From the NCBI RefSeq assembly GCF_007859315.1, contig NZ_VOHA01000031.1, positions 1-64,000 of the forward strand: 64,000 bases of DNA. Direction: 5' to 3'. The DNA is from Reyranella sp. CPCC 100927. GTDB lineage: Bacteria; Pseudomonadota; Alphaproteobacteria; Reyranellales; Reyranellaceae. Under the pieces are notes generated by a model, which saw only the letters and a program-made list of their open reading frames with translations, was not told where the DNA came from and did no database searches. A program made the position numbers and the translations under genes. This document shows, one piece after another, positions 41,954 to 49,981 of the stretch. How positions within the stretch are numbered: the first letter of the stretch is position 1; every line of letters begins with the position of its first letter.

Positions 41954-43164
41954 GCCGCGGCGCCGGAGCCGGCCAGATACGACGCCACCGCCCGGCCGCG
42001 CCGGCGCTCGGCGAAGGCCTGCATGATGCGCACGGCGTGAAAGCCGATACAAAGCACGGTCCACATGGCGACAGCGGCCAGGCCGACGTCGGGCCGACCA
42101 AGCAGCGTGAAGACCGACAGGATGATCAGGTTGGGGTTGCGCCGTGCCGTGATCAGGCGCGAGAGGGCATCGATCGGCCGCCAGGTGAACATCTCGAACT
42201 TGAAGGCCCACAGGAAGATGCCTTCTTCGATGCGGCCCAGGATGTAGCCCGCGATCACGATCAGCATCGCGATCTGCATGCCGGGCAGCGATGCGAAGGT
42301 CAGTGTGCCCAATCCCCAGTACCAGGCAAACCACCAGAACGGTGGATGCACCAGGTCGGTGCCGTGGTCGAAGACGTTGCCCCATTTCGACGAGGTCAAC
42401 GTCACCCGCGCCAGCTTGCCGTCGACGGTATCGAGGAAGCACATCGCCCAGGCAAACAGCAGGCCCGACAGGAACCAGCCGAACCAGAACAGCAGTGTCG
42501 CGGCAACGACGCACAGAAAGCTGACCAGCGTGACGGCATTGGGCGAGATGCCGAGCGCCGCGCACCAGCGGGTGACCACCAGAGCGGGCGCTGGCCAGAC
42601 ATATTTGGTCACGACGTCGGTCAGGCCTTTGTAGGAGGCCATGAACATGTGACGCTCGATCGCAGCCACCGACATCTCCTGGGTCGAGAGCACGTAGGGC
42701 GGCACGTTGTTGCGCAGATTTTTGCGGTAGGACACACCAAGCGAATCGGGCGAGACGACCTGCAGCCCCAGAGCTTGGGCATCGGCGGCGCCAGGGGACG
42801 GCGAGGACAGCAAGGCGTAGGCGGCCGCCGCCTTGGCCGCCGGCACCGTGACGGCGACCAGCCGACCCGACCCGGGCGCCTGTAGCGCGATGTCGTTGCG
42901 GTCGACCAATGGCCGCGCCAGTGCGTCGTCGAACAGGTGGTCGGCGCGCAGCAAGGTGACCTGCCCGTGTTCAGGCCAACTCTCGCCGTCGTCGAGGATC
43001 GTCGTGACGCCCACCCGGCCGAACATCCGGCGCAGGCGCTCCAGCGCCGGCTGCGAGAACGGCCGCGCCTGCGCGTGGCCGACGAGGCAGACGGTCGGCG
43101 TGCTGGTCGAGAGGTCGGAACGGGTGTCGGTCACGGTGTCGTCAGGGGGCAAACCGACCATCAT
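41950..43164 (-). CDS. CDP-alcohol phosphatidyltransferase with an N-terminal extra domain, copy 1
   Basis: Integral membrane enzyme transferring a phosphoalcohol from a CDP-activated partner. The complete signature D-x2-DG-x2-AR-x8-G-x3-D-x3-D is present (D245, D248, G249, A252, R253, G262, D266, D270). About six transmembrane helices surround it. The first 170 residues are soluble and look like a degenerate nucleotidyltransferase-type domain (VCLVGHAQARPFSQPALERL). The segment AIERHMFMASYKGLTDVVTKYVWP at the junction recurs in the second copy at 47544-48857. The product is unknown: an inositol- or glycerol-type head group is possible. It overlaps the Tam41-like gene. Confidence 0.85.
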   Translation of the reverse strand: MMVGLPPDDTVTDTRSDLSTSTPTVCLVGHAQARPFSQPALERLRRMFGRVGVTTILDDGESWPEHGQVTLLRADHLFDDALARPLVDRNDIALQAPGSGRLVAVTVPAAKAAAAYALLSSPSPGAADAQALGLQVVSPDSLGVSYRKNLRNNVPPYVLSTQEMSVAAIERHMFMASYKGLTDVVTKYVWPAPALVVTRWCAALGISPNAVTLVSFLCVVAATLLFWFGWFLSGLLFAWAMCFLDTVDGKLARVTLTSSKWGNVFDHGTDLVHPPFWWFAWYWGLGTLTFASLPGMQIAMLIVIAGYILGRIEEGIFLWAFKFEMFTWRPIDALSRLITARRNPNLIILSVFTLLGRPDVGLAAVAMWTVLCIGFHAVRIMQAFAERRRGRAVASYLAGSGAAA

Positions 43165-43308
43165 CCGGTGTGGTCGTTGGGTCAGGTTTAGGCAAGAACG
43201 CCCTCAGCCGCAAGACGGCGCTGCTGCCGCCGCAGGGCGGGGGATGTCCGAAGGCCCCATATGAGGCCAAGGCTCGATTGTCCGGGCCAACCGTGGCAAA
43301 CTGCACGC

Positions 43309-43641
43309 ATGCGCTATGAAACGGCGAAATCGATGGACCGGCCGGCCACCATGACCCTGGATTCCGGGGTTGAGGCTCTGGGAGGACCGGTGTCCGGCGA
43401 GGTTTTGTCCCCCGTCAGCCTGCTGACCGTTCAGTTTCTGGCCTGGATTGCCGCCGCACCCCGCACGCACGCCGATGTCATGGATGCCTGGCGCAGCACG
43501 TGCCCACGCCAGTCGGTCTGGGAAGACTCGGTCATCGATGGGCTGGTAACATTCGCCGGAGAAACAAAAAGCGTGATGCTCACAGCGCACGGCAAGGCCG
43601 TCCTGCATGCCAGCGCGCAACCGGACATTGGCCGCCGTTGA
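43309..43641 (+). CDS. Conserved small protein, unknown function
   Basis: A 110-residue product from ATG 43309 (MRYETAKSMDRP). The conserved-looking core is LDSGVEALGGPVSGEVLSPV, LTVQFLAWIAAAPRTHADVM and DAWRSTCPRQSVWEDSVIDG. This resembles short hypothetical proteins in other alphaproteobacteria; the latter half looks like a winged-helix-like fold. No catalytic motif. The stop overlaps the likely TTG start of the metallophosphoesterase gene, so the two are probably co-translated. A longer frame from 43261 has no better start. Confidence 0.65.
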   Translation: MRYETAKSMDRPATMTLDSGVEALGGPVSGEVLSPVSLLTVQFLAWIAAAPRTHADVMDAWRSTCPRQSVWEDSVIDGLVTFAGETKSVMLTAHGKAVLHASAQPDIGRR

Positions 43642-44579
43642 CGTCACCTGTGTTCACATTCACCCACTTGTCTGACCCCCACCTGCCGCTGCCGCCGGTG
43701 CGGATGCACGAGCTGCTGTCCAAGCGTGTCACCGGCTGGCTGTCATGGACACGCCGCCGGCGGTTCATGCTTCGACCCGATGCGCTGGCGGCCACCATGG
43801 CGGATATCGGCGCCGCCAAGCCGGATCACATCGTCGTCACCGGCGATCTCGTGAATATTTCGACCGTGGAGGAGTTTCGCCAGGCTGCGGACTGGTTGAC
43901 CCGCCTGGGCCCGCCTGACCATGTGACGGCCATCCCCGGCAACCATGACGCCTATGTCCGCACGCCGCCAGGCGAAGGGTTCGATCTGTGGGCCCCCTAC
44001 ATGGTCGGCGACGGTGCGCCGGCGTCGGCACGCCCGGAGTTTCCTGCGGTGCGCCGGCGCGGCCCGGTCGCCTTTGTCGGGCTCAGCACGGCGGTACCAA
44101 TGCCGATGCTCGTCGCCGCCGGTACGTTGGGTGCCGAACAGATCGCGCGCTTCGAGGCGGTCATGCGCGATCTGGCTGTTGCTGGCCTGTGCCGCGTCGT
44201 GCTGATCCATCACCCGCCGCAGATCGGTGGCGCCAAGCCGCGCAAGGCGCTCACCGATGCCGCGGCGTTTCGGGCAGCGGTCGAACGCGTCGGTGCCGAG
44301 CTGGTCCTGCATGGCCACAACCACCGTACCCAACTCGGCCGCATCGATACGCCGCAGGGCGGCGTGCCGGTCCTGGGCGCGGCGTCGGCATCGGCCGCAC
44401 CGGGGACACGCTATGGCGCCGGTGGGTATAACCTGATCCGGGTATCGGCGCAGGACACGGGCTGGGCCATCGACATCGAGGTCCGCACCATTGCCGACGA
44501 TCTGGCTGGCTGCCGCACGGCGCAGCGCTTCCGGCTGGTGGCGCCGCGACCCCCGGTCGCGCCGGCGCGGGCGGCGTGA
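43638..44579 (+). CDS. Calcineurin-type metallophosphoesterase
   Basis: A two-metal phosphoesterase of the Icc/CpdA type, probably splitting a phosphodiester or nucleotide-linked lipid precursor. Metal motifs in order: FTHLSDPHLPL, VVTGDLVNI, IPGNHDAY, VLIHHPPQIG and LHGHNHRTQL, all intact. The start is not certain: TTG 43638 overlaps the preceding stop (TTGA), and GTG 43650 begins closer to the usual N-terminus (VFTFTHLSDPHL). About 310 residues. It is the second gene of a plus-strand run leading to HIT, LptF, LptG and a CDP-alcohol phosphatidyltransferase. Confidence 0.88.
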   Translation: MTSPVFTFTHLSDPHLPLPPVRMHELLSKRVTGWLSWTRRRRFMLRPDALAATMADIGAAKPDHIVVTGDLVNISTVEEFRQAADWLTRLGPPDHVTAIPGNHDAYVRTPPGEGFDLWAPYMVGDGAPASARPEFPAVRRRGPVAFVGLSTAVPMPMLVAAGTLGAEQIARFEAVMRDLAVAGLCRVVLIHHPPQIGGAKPRKALTDAAAFRAAVERVGAELVLHGHNHRTQLGRIDTPQGGVPVLGAASASAAPGTRYGAGGYNLIRVSAQDTGWAIDIEVRTIADDLAGCRTAQRFRLVAPRPPVAPARAA

Positions 44580-44692
44580 GCACACACCGCGTTGTAATTT
44601 GAGGCTATTTCGCCTACCACGCCTGCCTGACGGGTCCGGCGCGACCGGCTGATCCGGCCGCCCGCCCCAAAACCTCAAGTCTGGATCCCGAC

Positions 44693-45139
44693 ATGGCCAC
44701 GCCCAACGCCACCATGACCAAGTTCGGCTATCCCTCTGGCCTGGTGGCCGAGACGGCCTACTGGAGCGTTCAGGTTCGTCCCGCCCAGGCAACGCTGGGG
44801 GCCCTGGTGCTGGTCTGCAAGGATCCCGTAACGGCCTTTTCCGACATCAGCCCGCAGGCCCATGCCGAGATGAAGGTGTTGGTCGAGCGCATCGAGCGCT
44901 GCCTCAAAAAAGCCTTCACCTACGACAAGATCAACTGGCTCATGCTGATGATGGTCGACCCTGACGTGCATTTTCACGTCCTGCCGCGTTACGCCACGGC
45001 GCGTACGTTTGGCGATCTCGAGTTCACCGACCCCGGCTGGCCGGCGGCCCCGAACATCGGCTTCAACCCGCCGCTGGGACCCACGACGCTGGCTGATCTT
45101 ACCGCGCACCTGAAGCGCGTGTGGGCCGACGTCGGCTGA
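44693..45139 (+). CDS. HIT-family protein with an altered histidine triad
   Basis: A 148-residue histidine-triad-fold protein, a family of nucleotide hydrolases and transferases. The fold is indicated by SGLVAETAYWSVQVRPAQAT, LVLVCKDPVTAFSDISPQAH and the triad region VDPDVHFHVLPRY. The canonical HxHxH is D-V-H-F-H here: the first histidine is Asp but the middle and last are present. KINWLMLMMVDP precedes it. It is followed after 10 bases by lptF, so it belongs to the same transcription unit. A nucleotidyl-type role in the adjacent lipid pathway is possible. Confidence 0.8.
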   Translation: MATPNATMTKFGYPSGLVAETAYWSVQVRPAQATLGALVLVCKDPVTAFSDISPQAHAEMKVLVERIERCLKKAFTYDKINWLMLMMVDPDVHFHVLPRYATARTFGDLEFTDPGWPAAPNIGFNPPLGPTTLADLTAHLKRVWADVG

Positions 45140-45149
45140 CGAGACGGCC

Positions 45150-46430
45150 ATGTCGCTCACGCTATCGCGGTCGATGTTGCAGCGCTTCGGGATCACCCGG
45201 ATCGACCGCTACATCCTGGAGCGGGCGCTGGTGCCGCTGACGGCGTCGATCGGCATCGCGCTGGTCGCGCTGCTGCTGGAGCGCATGGTGCGGCTGATGG
45301 AGCTGCTGGTGAACCAGGGTGGCCCGGTTCTGCTGGTACTCAAGCTGCTCGCCAACCTGGTGCCGCATTATCTCGGATATGCCCTGCCGCTGGCATTGTT
45401 CCTTGGCATCACGCTCAGTGCCACACGGCTGAGCGTCGACAGCGAGCTCGACGCACTGCAGTCGGCCGGTGTCGGCCTGACGCGATTGCTGCGGCCGGTG
45501 ATGTGGCTGACGGTGATGCTGACCCTGGTGATGGTATTGCTGGTCGGCTGGCTGCAGCCGCTGACGCGCTACCAGTTCCGCGCGCTGATGTGGGCGGCCA
45601 CCAATTCGGCGTGGGATCTCGCCGTCGAAAAGGGGTCGTTCTTCAACGGCATCGGCAACTACACGGTGCTGATCGAGGACATGGGTGATTCGGGCCGCAC
45701 GCTAAAGGGCGTGTTCGTGCAACAGCGCAAGACCGACGGCGGCGTCGTGATGATGACGGCCGAAACCGGTGAAGCGGGGCGTCTGCCGGACAGCGGCCAG
45801 ATCGTGCTGAAGCTGCGTAACGGCCGGCGGGTCGAGACCGAACGTGCGTCGGACAAAGTGACGGTGCTGTCGTTCGAGCGCTTCGATCTGCCCATGGAAG
45901 TCGCCACGACCGATCCCTTCCGCGATCGCAGCGGTGAGCGCGAGCTGACCTTCTCCGAATTGCTCTGCCAACTGCGGCTGCAGCCGGCCGCGCAAGCGCC
46001 GTCGCCGCCGCCCTGGCCGTGCAGCGAAAGCGCGCAGCCCCTGCAGTTCAAGGGCAGCCGCCTGGAGTCGGAAACACATGCACGACTGGTGCGTATCCTC
46101 TCCCTGCTGTTCCTGCCCTTCATGTCGATCCCGTTGGGCCTGGCGTCGCGGCGCAGCCAGAAGGCGGCCGGCCTCGTGGTCGGCGTCATCCTGCTGGCGC
46201 TCTTCAACTACCTGCTGCAGTTCGGCGAAAAAGGGGCTGACTACGGCAGGATTTCGCCGTGGCTCGGCCTGTGGGGCCCGCTGATCGCGATGATGGCGCT
46301 GAGCTTGTTCCTGTTCTGGCTGGTGAAGGAGCGGCCCCGCGACAATCCGGTGGAGACCATGTTCGCGGCCCTGGAACGGTCGCGCGCCAATCTGACGGCG
46401 GCCGTACGCCGCGCCTTTGGGCGTGCGTGA
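45150..46430 (+). CDS. lptF: LptF-type permease (YjgP/YjgQ family)
   Basis: Inner-membrane subunit of the lipid-extracting ABC transporter family that feeds LPS to the outer membrane. Layout: helices at the N-terminus (YILERALVPLTASIGIALVA, VPHYLGYALPLALFLGITLS), a periplasmic beta-jellyroll domain (about 150-290, including LIEDMGDSGRTLKGVFVQQR), and three C-terminal helices (LFLPFMSIPLGLASRRSQKA and beyond). SRLESETHARLVRIL is typical. About 426 residues. It is next to lptG, but the usual lptD, surA and pdxA genes are absent and a CDP-alcohol phosphatidyltransferase follows, which makes a specialised lipid substrate conceivable. Confidence 0.88.
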   Translation: MSLTLSRSMLQRFGITRIDRYILERALVPLTASIGIALVALLLERMVRLMELLVNQGGPVLLVLKLLANLVPHYLGYALPLALFLGITLSATRLSVDSELDALQSAGVGLTRLLRPVMWLTVMLTLVMVLLVGWLQPLTRYQFRALMWAATNSAWDLAVEKGSFFNGIGNYTVLIEDMGDSGRTLKGVFVQQRKTDGGVVMMTAETGEAGRLPDSGQIVLKLRNGRRVETERASDKVTVLSFERFDLPMEVATTDPFRDRSGERELTFSELLCQLRLQPAAQAPSPPPWPCSESAQPLQFKGSRLESETHARLVRILSLLFLPFMSIPLGLASRRSQKAAGLVVGVILLALFNYLLQFGEKGADYGRISPWLGLWGPLIAMMALSLFLFWLVKERPRDNPVETMFAALERSRANLTAAVRRAFGRA

Positions 46431-46440
46431 GGGGCGGATC

Positions 46441-47526
46441 ATGGGTGTTTCCGGCCGCTACCTCTCGCGCCTGTTCCTGCAGCGGCTGGCGCTGATCGTC
46501 TTCGGCTTCGCCTCGATGGCGTTGCTGTTCGACGTGCTCAACAACGCCGACATCATCGAGAAACGCTATGGCGACGGCTTCATGGTCGTGCCGCGCTACA
46601 TGCTCTATCGCCTGCCGGAGATGGCGGCCCTGATCACGCCCTTCGCCACGCTGCTGGCGGCGCTGCTGACCTTGCTCGGCCTGGCGCAGCAGAACGAGGT
46701 GCTGGCCTTCAAGGCAGCAGGCATGTCGTTCTACCGCATGCTGCTGCTGATGATGCCGGCGACGCTGCTGGTTGCGATCGTCCATCTCGCGGTCGCCGAC
46801 CAGGTGACGCCGTGGGCGAAGAAACGGCTGGCGCGATACGAGGTCGAGAAACCGACCGATGACGAAACCAACCAGCGCGACCAGGCCAAGGGCGTCTGGT
46901 TGCGCGACCCGGCATATATCGTCAACGTCACCAGCGTGCAGCGCGAGGGCCGCTATCTGAGCGGCGTCACGCTGCTGCGCCGTGATGCGTCGGCCAACGT
47001 CGTCGAGCGTATCGTGGCCGGCGGGGCGCGATATCAGCGCGGCGGCCAGTGGAAGCTGGAGAACGTCGTCACGCAGATCATCGATCCGCTGGGGCCGCGC
47101 ACGACGCGGTCGGCGGACTGGCTCTGGACGTCGCCGCTGCGGCCAGGCGATTTCTTCAATCTGGCCGCCATCTCGACCCAGTTCACCACCCGCGAGCTTC
47201 TCGTGTTGCGCACCGGAGCGACCGTGGGAACGCGGCCGAGCTACACCTATGATGCTTGGTTGCAGCGGCGCCTGGCGCTGCCGGCGGTGATCATCGTCAT
47301 GCTGCTGTTGGCAGCGCCCGTGGCGCAGGCGCGTGTGCGCATGTCGAGCCTTGGCGCGCGCCTGGCAGCCGGCGTCGCGTTGGGCTTCCTGTTCTTCATC
47401 ACCGATGGTGTGTCGCAGGCGCTGGGTGAGTCCGGCGCCGTGGTGCCGCTGATCGCCGCCTGGGCGCCACCCATCATTTTCGCCAGTGTCGCCGGCAGTA
47501 TCCTGCTGCGCATCGAAGGCTTGTAG
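46441..47526 (+). CDS. lptG: LptG-type permease (YjgP/YjgQ family)
   Basis: Partner of LptF. ATG 46441 is preceded by GAGGGGCGGATC, and the product has 361 residues, the usual LptG length. N-terminal membrane helices (YLSRLFLQRLALIVFGFASM, LITPFATLLAALLTLLGLAQ) are followed by NEVLAFKAAGMSFYRMLLLM, a typical cytoplasmic coupling helix. A periplasmic jellyroll comes next (WLRDPAYIVNVTSVQREGRY, WKLENVVTQIIDPLGPRTTR), and three C-terminal helices end the protein. It begins 11 bases after the lptF stop and ends 18 bases before the next start, consistent with one operon. Confidence 0.88.
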   Translation: MGVSGRYLSRLFLQRLALIVFGFASMALLFDVLNNADIIEKRYGDGFMVVPRYMLYRLPEMAALITPFATLLAALLTLLGLAQQNEVLAFKAAGMSFYRMLLLMMPATLLVAIVHLAVADQVTPWAKKRLARYEVEKPTDDETNQRDQAKGVWLRDPAYIVNVTSVQREGRYLSGVTLLRRDASANVVERIVAGGARYQRGGQWKLENVVTQIIDPLGPRTTRSADWLWTSPLRPGDFFNLAAISTQFTTRELLVLRTGATVGTRPSYTYDAWLQRRLALPAVIIVMLLLAAPVAQARVRMSSLGARLAAGVALGFLFFITDGVSQALGESGAVVPLIAAWAPPIIFASVAGSILLRIEGL

Positions 47527-47543
47527 CGGCGCGGGGGCCGGTC

Positions 47544-48857
47544 ATGCAGGTCTGGATCGACGCCGCGGCCGCTACGCCGGGCCTGACTGTTTTCGGCATG
47601 TCGCTGGTCGAGCGCCACATCCGCGCCGCCCTGAAGAACGGCGTGCCGGCGGCGCACATCGTCATCGACAGCGGCACGGCTGCGCCGCCCTCGCTGCCGG
47701 CGGATCTCGCGGCGTTGGGCTTGCGCGTTTTGCGCGCACCGGGCGATGCCGGCACGCGGCTGGCGGCGTTCAGCGCCGGCCAGGCCGATACCGTTTTTGC
47801 CGTCAGCGCCGACAGTGTCGTCGATCCGCGCCTGTTCGCCCATCTGGCGGATCGGCGGGACAGTGTGGTTGTGACCGGCGACACGACCGTGCCGCGTGCG
47901 CTGGCGCGTACCTGGTCCGCGGTCTTCGGGGGATGGCCGGAGACCGGCTCGGCGGCCGACTGTGCGATCCTGCTGGCGGCGGGCACGGTTGTGCCCGCCG
48001 CTGCCGACATGCACGCGCTGGGTGCCGGCCTGCTGGCATCAGGCGCGGCGCGCACGCTGACGGCGGAGGGGTTCAATGCCCACGTGGCGCTGCAGCGCCG
48101 TGACGTCCCATTCTGGGTCCGTCGGGTCGGTGACGATATGGCGCGCGCCGCGGTCGAGCGGTTTCTGTTCGATGCCAGCTACAAGGGCTCGACCGACGTC
48201 TTTACCCGGTACGTCTATCCCTATCTGGTGTGGCCGCTGACCCGGCTGGCCACGCGCTGGCGCGTACATCCCAATACCATCACCTGGGTCGGCATCGTGG
48301 CCACGTTCGCCGCCGTGCCGTGTTTTGCCCTGGGATGGTGGGCCTGGGGGTTCGTGCTGGCCTATGTGATGAGCGTGCTGGATTCGGTCGATGGCAAGGT
48401 GGCGCGCCTGACGTTCACCTCGTCGGCACTCGGCAATGTGCTCGATCACGGGCTGGACATCGTGCATCCGCCGTTCTGGTACGCCGCCTGGGCCATCGGC
48501 TTGATCGGCATACCGCTGTCGGCCCTGTGGCAGGGCAGCGCCGGGCGCGATCCTCTGGTCATCGCGGCCATCGTGCTGCTGGCGCTGTACGTCGCCGACC
48601 GCCTGGTGCTGGCCGTCTACAAGTGGCGCTACAAGGGCCGCGGCCTGCACGCGCACGCGCCGATCGACGGTGCGGTGCGTGCCGTGATCGCCCGGCGCAA
48701 TATCTTCCTGCCGCTGTTTCTGGTCGGCGTGGTCCTGGGACTGGGTCGCGAGACGTTCTGGCTGATTGTCGCCTGGCAGGCCGCGACGGTGGCCTGGCAT
48801 GCCGGTCGCACGATCTGGATCCTGGCCCGCAGCGAGGCGCCGCACAGCGCGCACTGA
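47544..48857 (+). CDS. CDP-alcohol phosphatidyltransferase with an N-terminal extra domain, copy 2
   Basis: Second enzyme of the CDP-alcohol phosphatidyltransferase fold, 437 residues. The signature is complete (D280, D283, G284, A287, R288, G297, D301, D305) in DSVDGKVARLTFTSSALGNV. The N-terminal 200 residues resemble a nucleotidyltransferase (LVERHIRAALKNGVPAAHIV, TVFAVSADSVVDPRLF). The linker AVERFLFDASYKGSTDVFTRY echoes the other copy at 41950-43164, so the two are paralogues 4.4 kb apart on opposite strands. Bifunctional enzymes of this layout make CDP-polyol and then the phosphodiester, as in di-myo-inositol phosphate synthesis; that parallel is inference. Confidence 0.85.
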   Translation: MQVWIDAAAATPGLTVFGMSLVERHIRAALKNGVPAAHIVIDSGTAAPPSLPADLAALGLRVLRAPGDAGTRLAAFSAGQADTVFAVSADSVVDPRLFAHLADRRDSVVVTGDTTVPRALARTWSAVFGGWPETGSAADCAILLAAGTVVPAAADMHALGAGLLASGAARTLTAEGFNAHVALQRRDVPFWVRRVGDDMARAAVERFLFDASYKGSTDVFTRYVYPYLVWPLTRLATRWRVHPNTITWVGIVATFAAVPCFALGWWAWGFVLAYVMSVLDSVDGKVARLTFTSSALGNVLDHGLDIVHPPFWYAAWAIGLIGIPLSALWQGSAGRDPLVIAAIVLLALYVADRLVLAVYKWRYKGRGLHAHAPIDGAVRAVIARRNIFLPLFLVGVVLGLGRETFWLIVAWQAATVAWHAGRTIWILARSEAPHSAH

Positions 48858-48970
48858 ACGCCATGCCGATCGGGCATCGGCCGTATTCTGATTAAGTTTT
48901 GGCGTTGGCTGTGCGTCGGGGACACGGTCTGGCGATGGCCCGCAGAGAGGCCGCGCCAGGAGGGAACATC

Positions 48971-49969
48971 ATGGTCAGGCCCGAGCGCCGCTCGACCCGC
49001 AGGCACGTCATGCGCGGCGCTGGCGCTGCGCTGCTGGGCGGCATGGCATCCGCGCCGGCGATGGCCGATACCTGGCCCAGCCGGCCGGTGCGCATGGTGA
49101 GCCCGTCGACCGGCGGCATCACCGACCTGCACATCCGGATCGTCGCGGAAAAACTGGCGGGTCGGCTGGGCCAGCAGGTCTATGTCGACGGCAAGCCGGG
49201 GGCTACTGGTGGCATTTCGGCTCAGATCGCCGCCCAGGCGCCCGCCGACGGCTATACGTTCCTGTTTATCATCGCCAGCCTGATCGTCACCAACCCGTTC
49301 GTGTACGAAAAGCTGCTCTACGATATCGATCGCGACTTCGTGCCGGTCGCCATGATGTCCAAGGCTGGGTTCGCGTTCCTGGTGCGCGACGGCTTGCCGG
49401 TGCGCTCGATGACTGAACTGGCCGCCCACATCAAGGCCCGGCCCGGCAAGCTCACGATCGGCAACATCGCGCCGGGTAGCCTGGCGCATCTTGCGACTGA
49501 GCTCTACCTGCAGTCCTTCGACGGCAAGGTCGAACTGGTCCCGTATCGCACCATGCCGCAGGTGGTCCAGGATCTCGCGCGCGGCGATATCGATGCTTTC
49601 ATGTCGCCGATCGGCGAGGCGAAGCCGACCGTGGCCGGCGGCAAGGTGCGGGCGCTCGCCATCACCACGGCGGAACGCCATGACAGCCTGCCCGACGTGC
49701 CGACAATGATCGAGCAGGGCTATGCCGACTTCGACGTTTACGGTTGGTATGGCGTGCTGGCACCAAAGAGAACGCCGCGGGCAATCGTCGAGCGCATGAA
49801 CCGCGAGATCGCCAGCGTGACATCGGCCCCCGAGTATCGCGAGCGCATGATCAGTCTCGGTGCCATCCCCGGCGATACGGGTACGCCGGAAAGTTTCGAA
49901 ACGATCTACAAGGCGGAAGCCCGGCGCTGGGGCGCCTTGATCCGCAGACTGGGGATCAGGCTGGAGTAG
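48971..49969 (+). CDS. Bug-family periplasmic binding protein (third copy)
   Basis: ATG 48971 follows AGGAGGGAACATC and yields 332 residues with a twin-arginine-like signal (RRSTRRHVMRGAGAALLGGM). Mature landmarks: TWPSRPVRMVSPSTGGITDL, DGKPGATGGISAQIAAQ, APADGYTFLFIIASLIVTN, VPYRTMPQVVQDLARGDI and KVRALAITTAERH. The usual PGGxxD loop reads STGGITD here, which may alter ligand choice. It lies next to a convergent LysR gene; no transporter membrane subunits are present. Confidence 0.9.
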   Translation: MVRPERRSTRRHVMRGAGAALLGGMASAPAMADTWPSRPVRMVSPSTGGITDLHIRIVAEKLAGRLGQQVYVDGKPGATGGISAQIAAQAPADGYTFLFIIASLIVTNPFVYEKLLYDIDRDFVPVAMMSKAGFAFLVRDGLPVRSMTELAAHIKARPGKLTIGNIAPGSLAHLATELYLQSFDGKVELVPYRTMPQVVQDLARGDIDAFMSPIGEAKPTVAGGKVRALAITTAERHDSLPDVPTMIEQGYADFDVYGWYGVLAPKRTPRAIVERMNREIASVTSAPEYRERMISLGAIPGDTGTPESFETIYKAEARRWGALIRRLGIRLE

Positions 49970-49981
49970 GGGCGGCGCCGA

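Noticed and set aside
41951-42565. Upstream extension of the Tam41-like frame
   Set aside because: It overlaps the membrane domain of the CDP-alcohol phosphatidyltransferase in another frame and is Arg/His-rich shadow sequence; ATG 41953 gives a sensible N-terminus and ATGA coupling.
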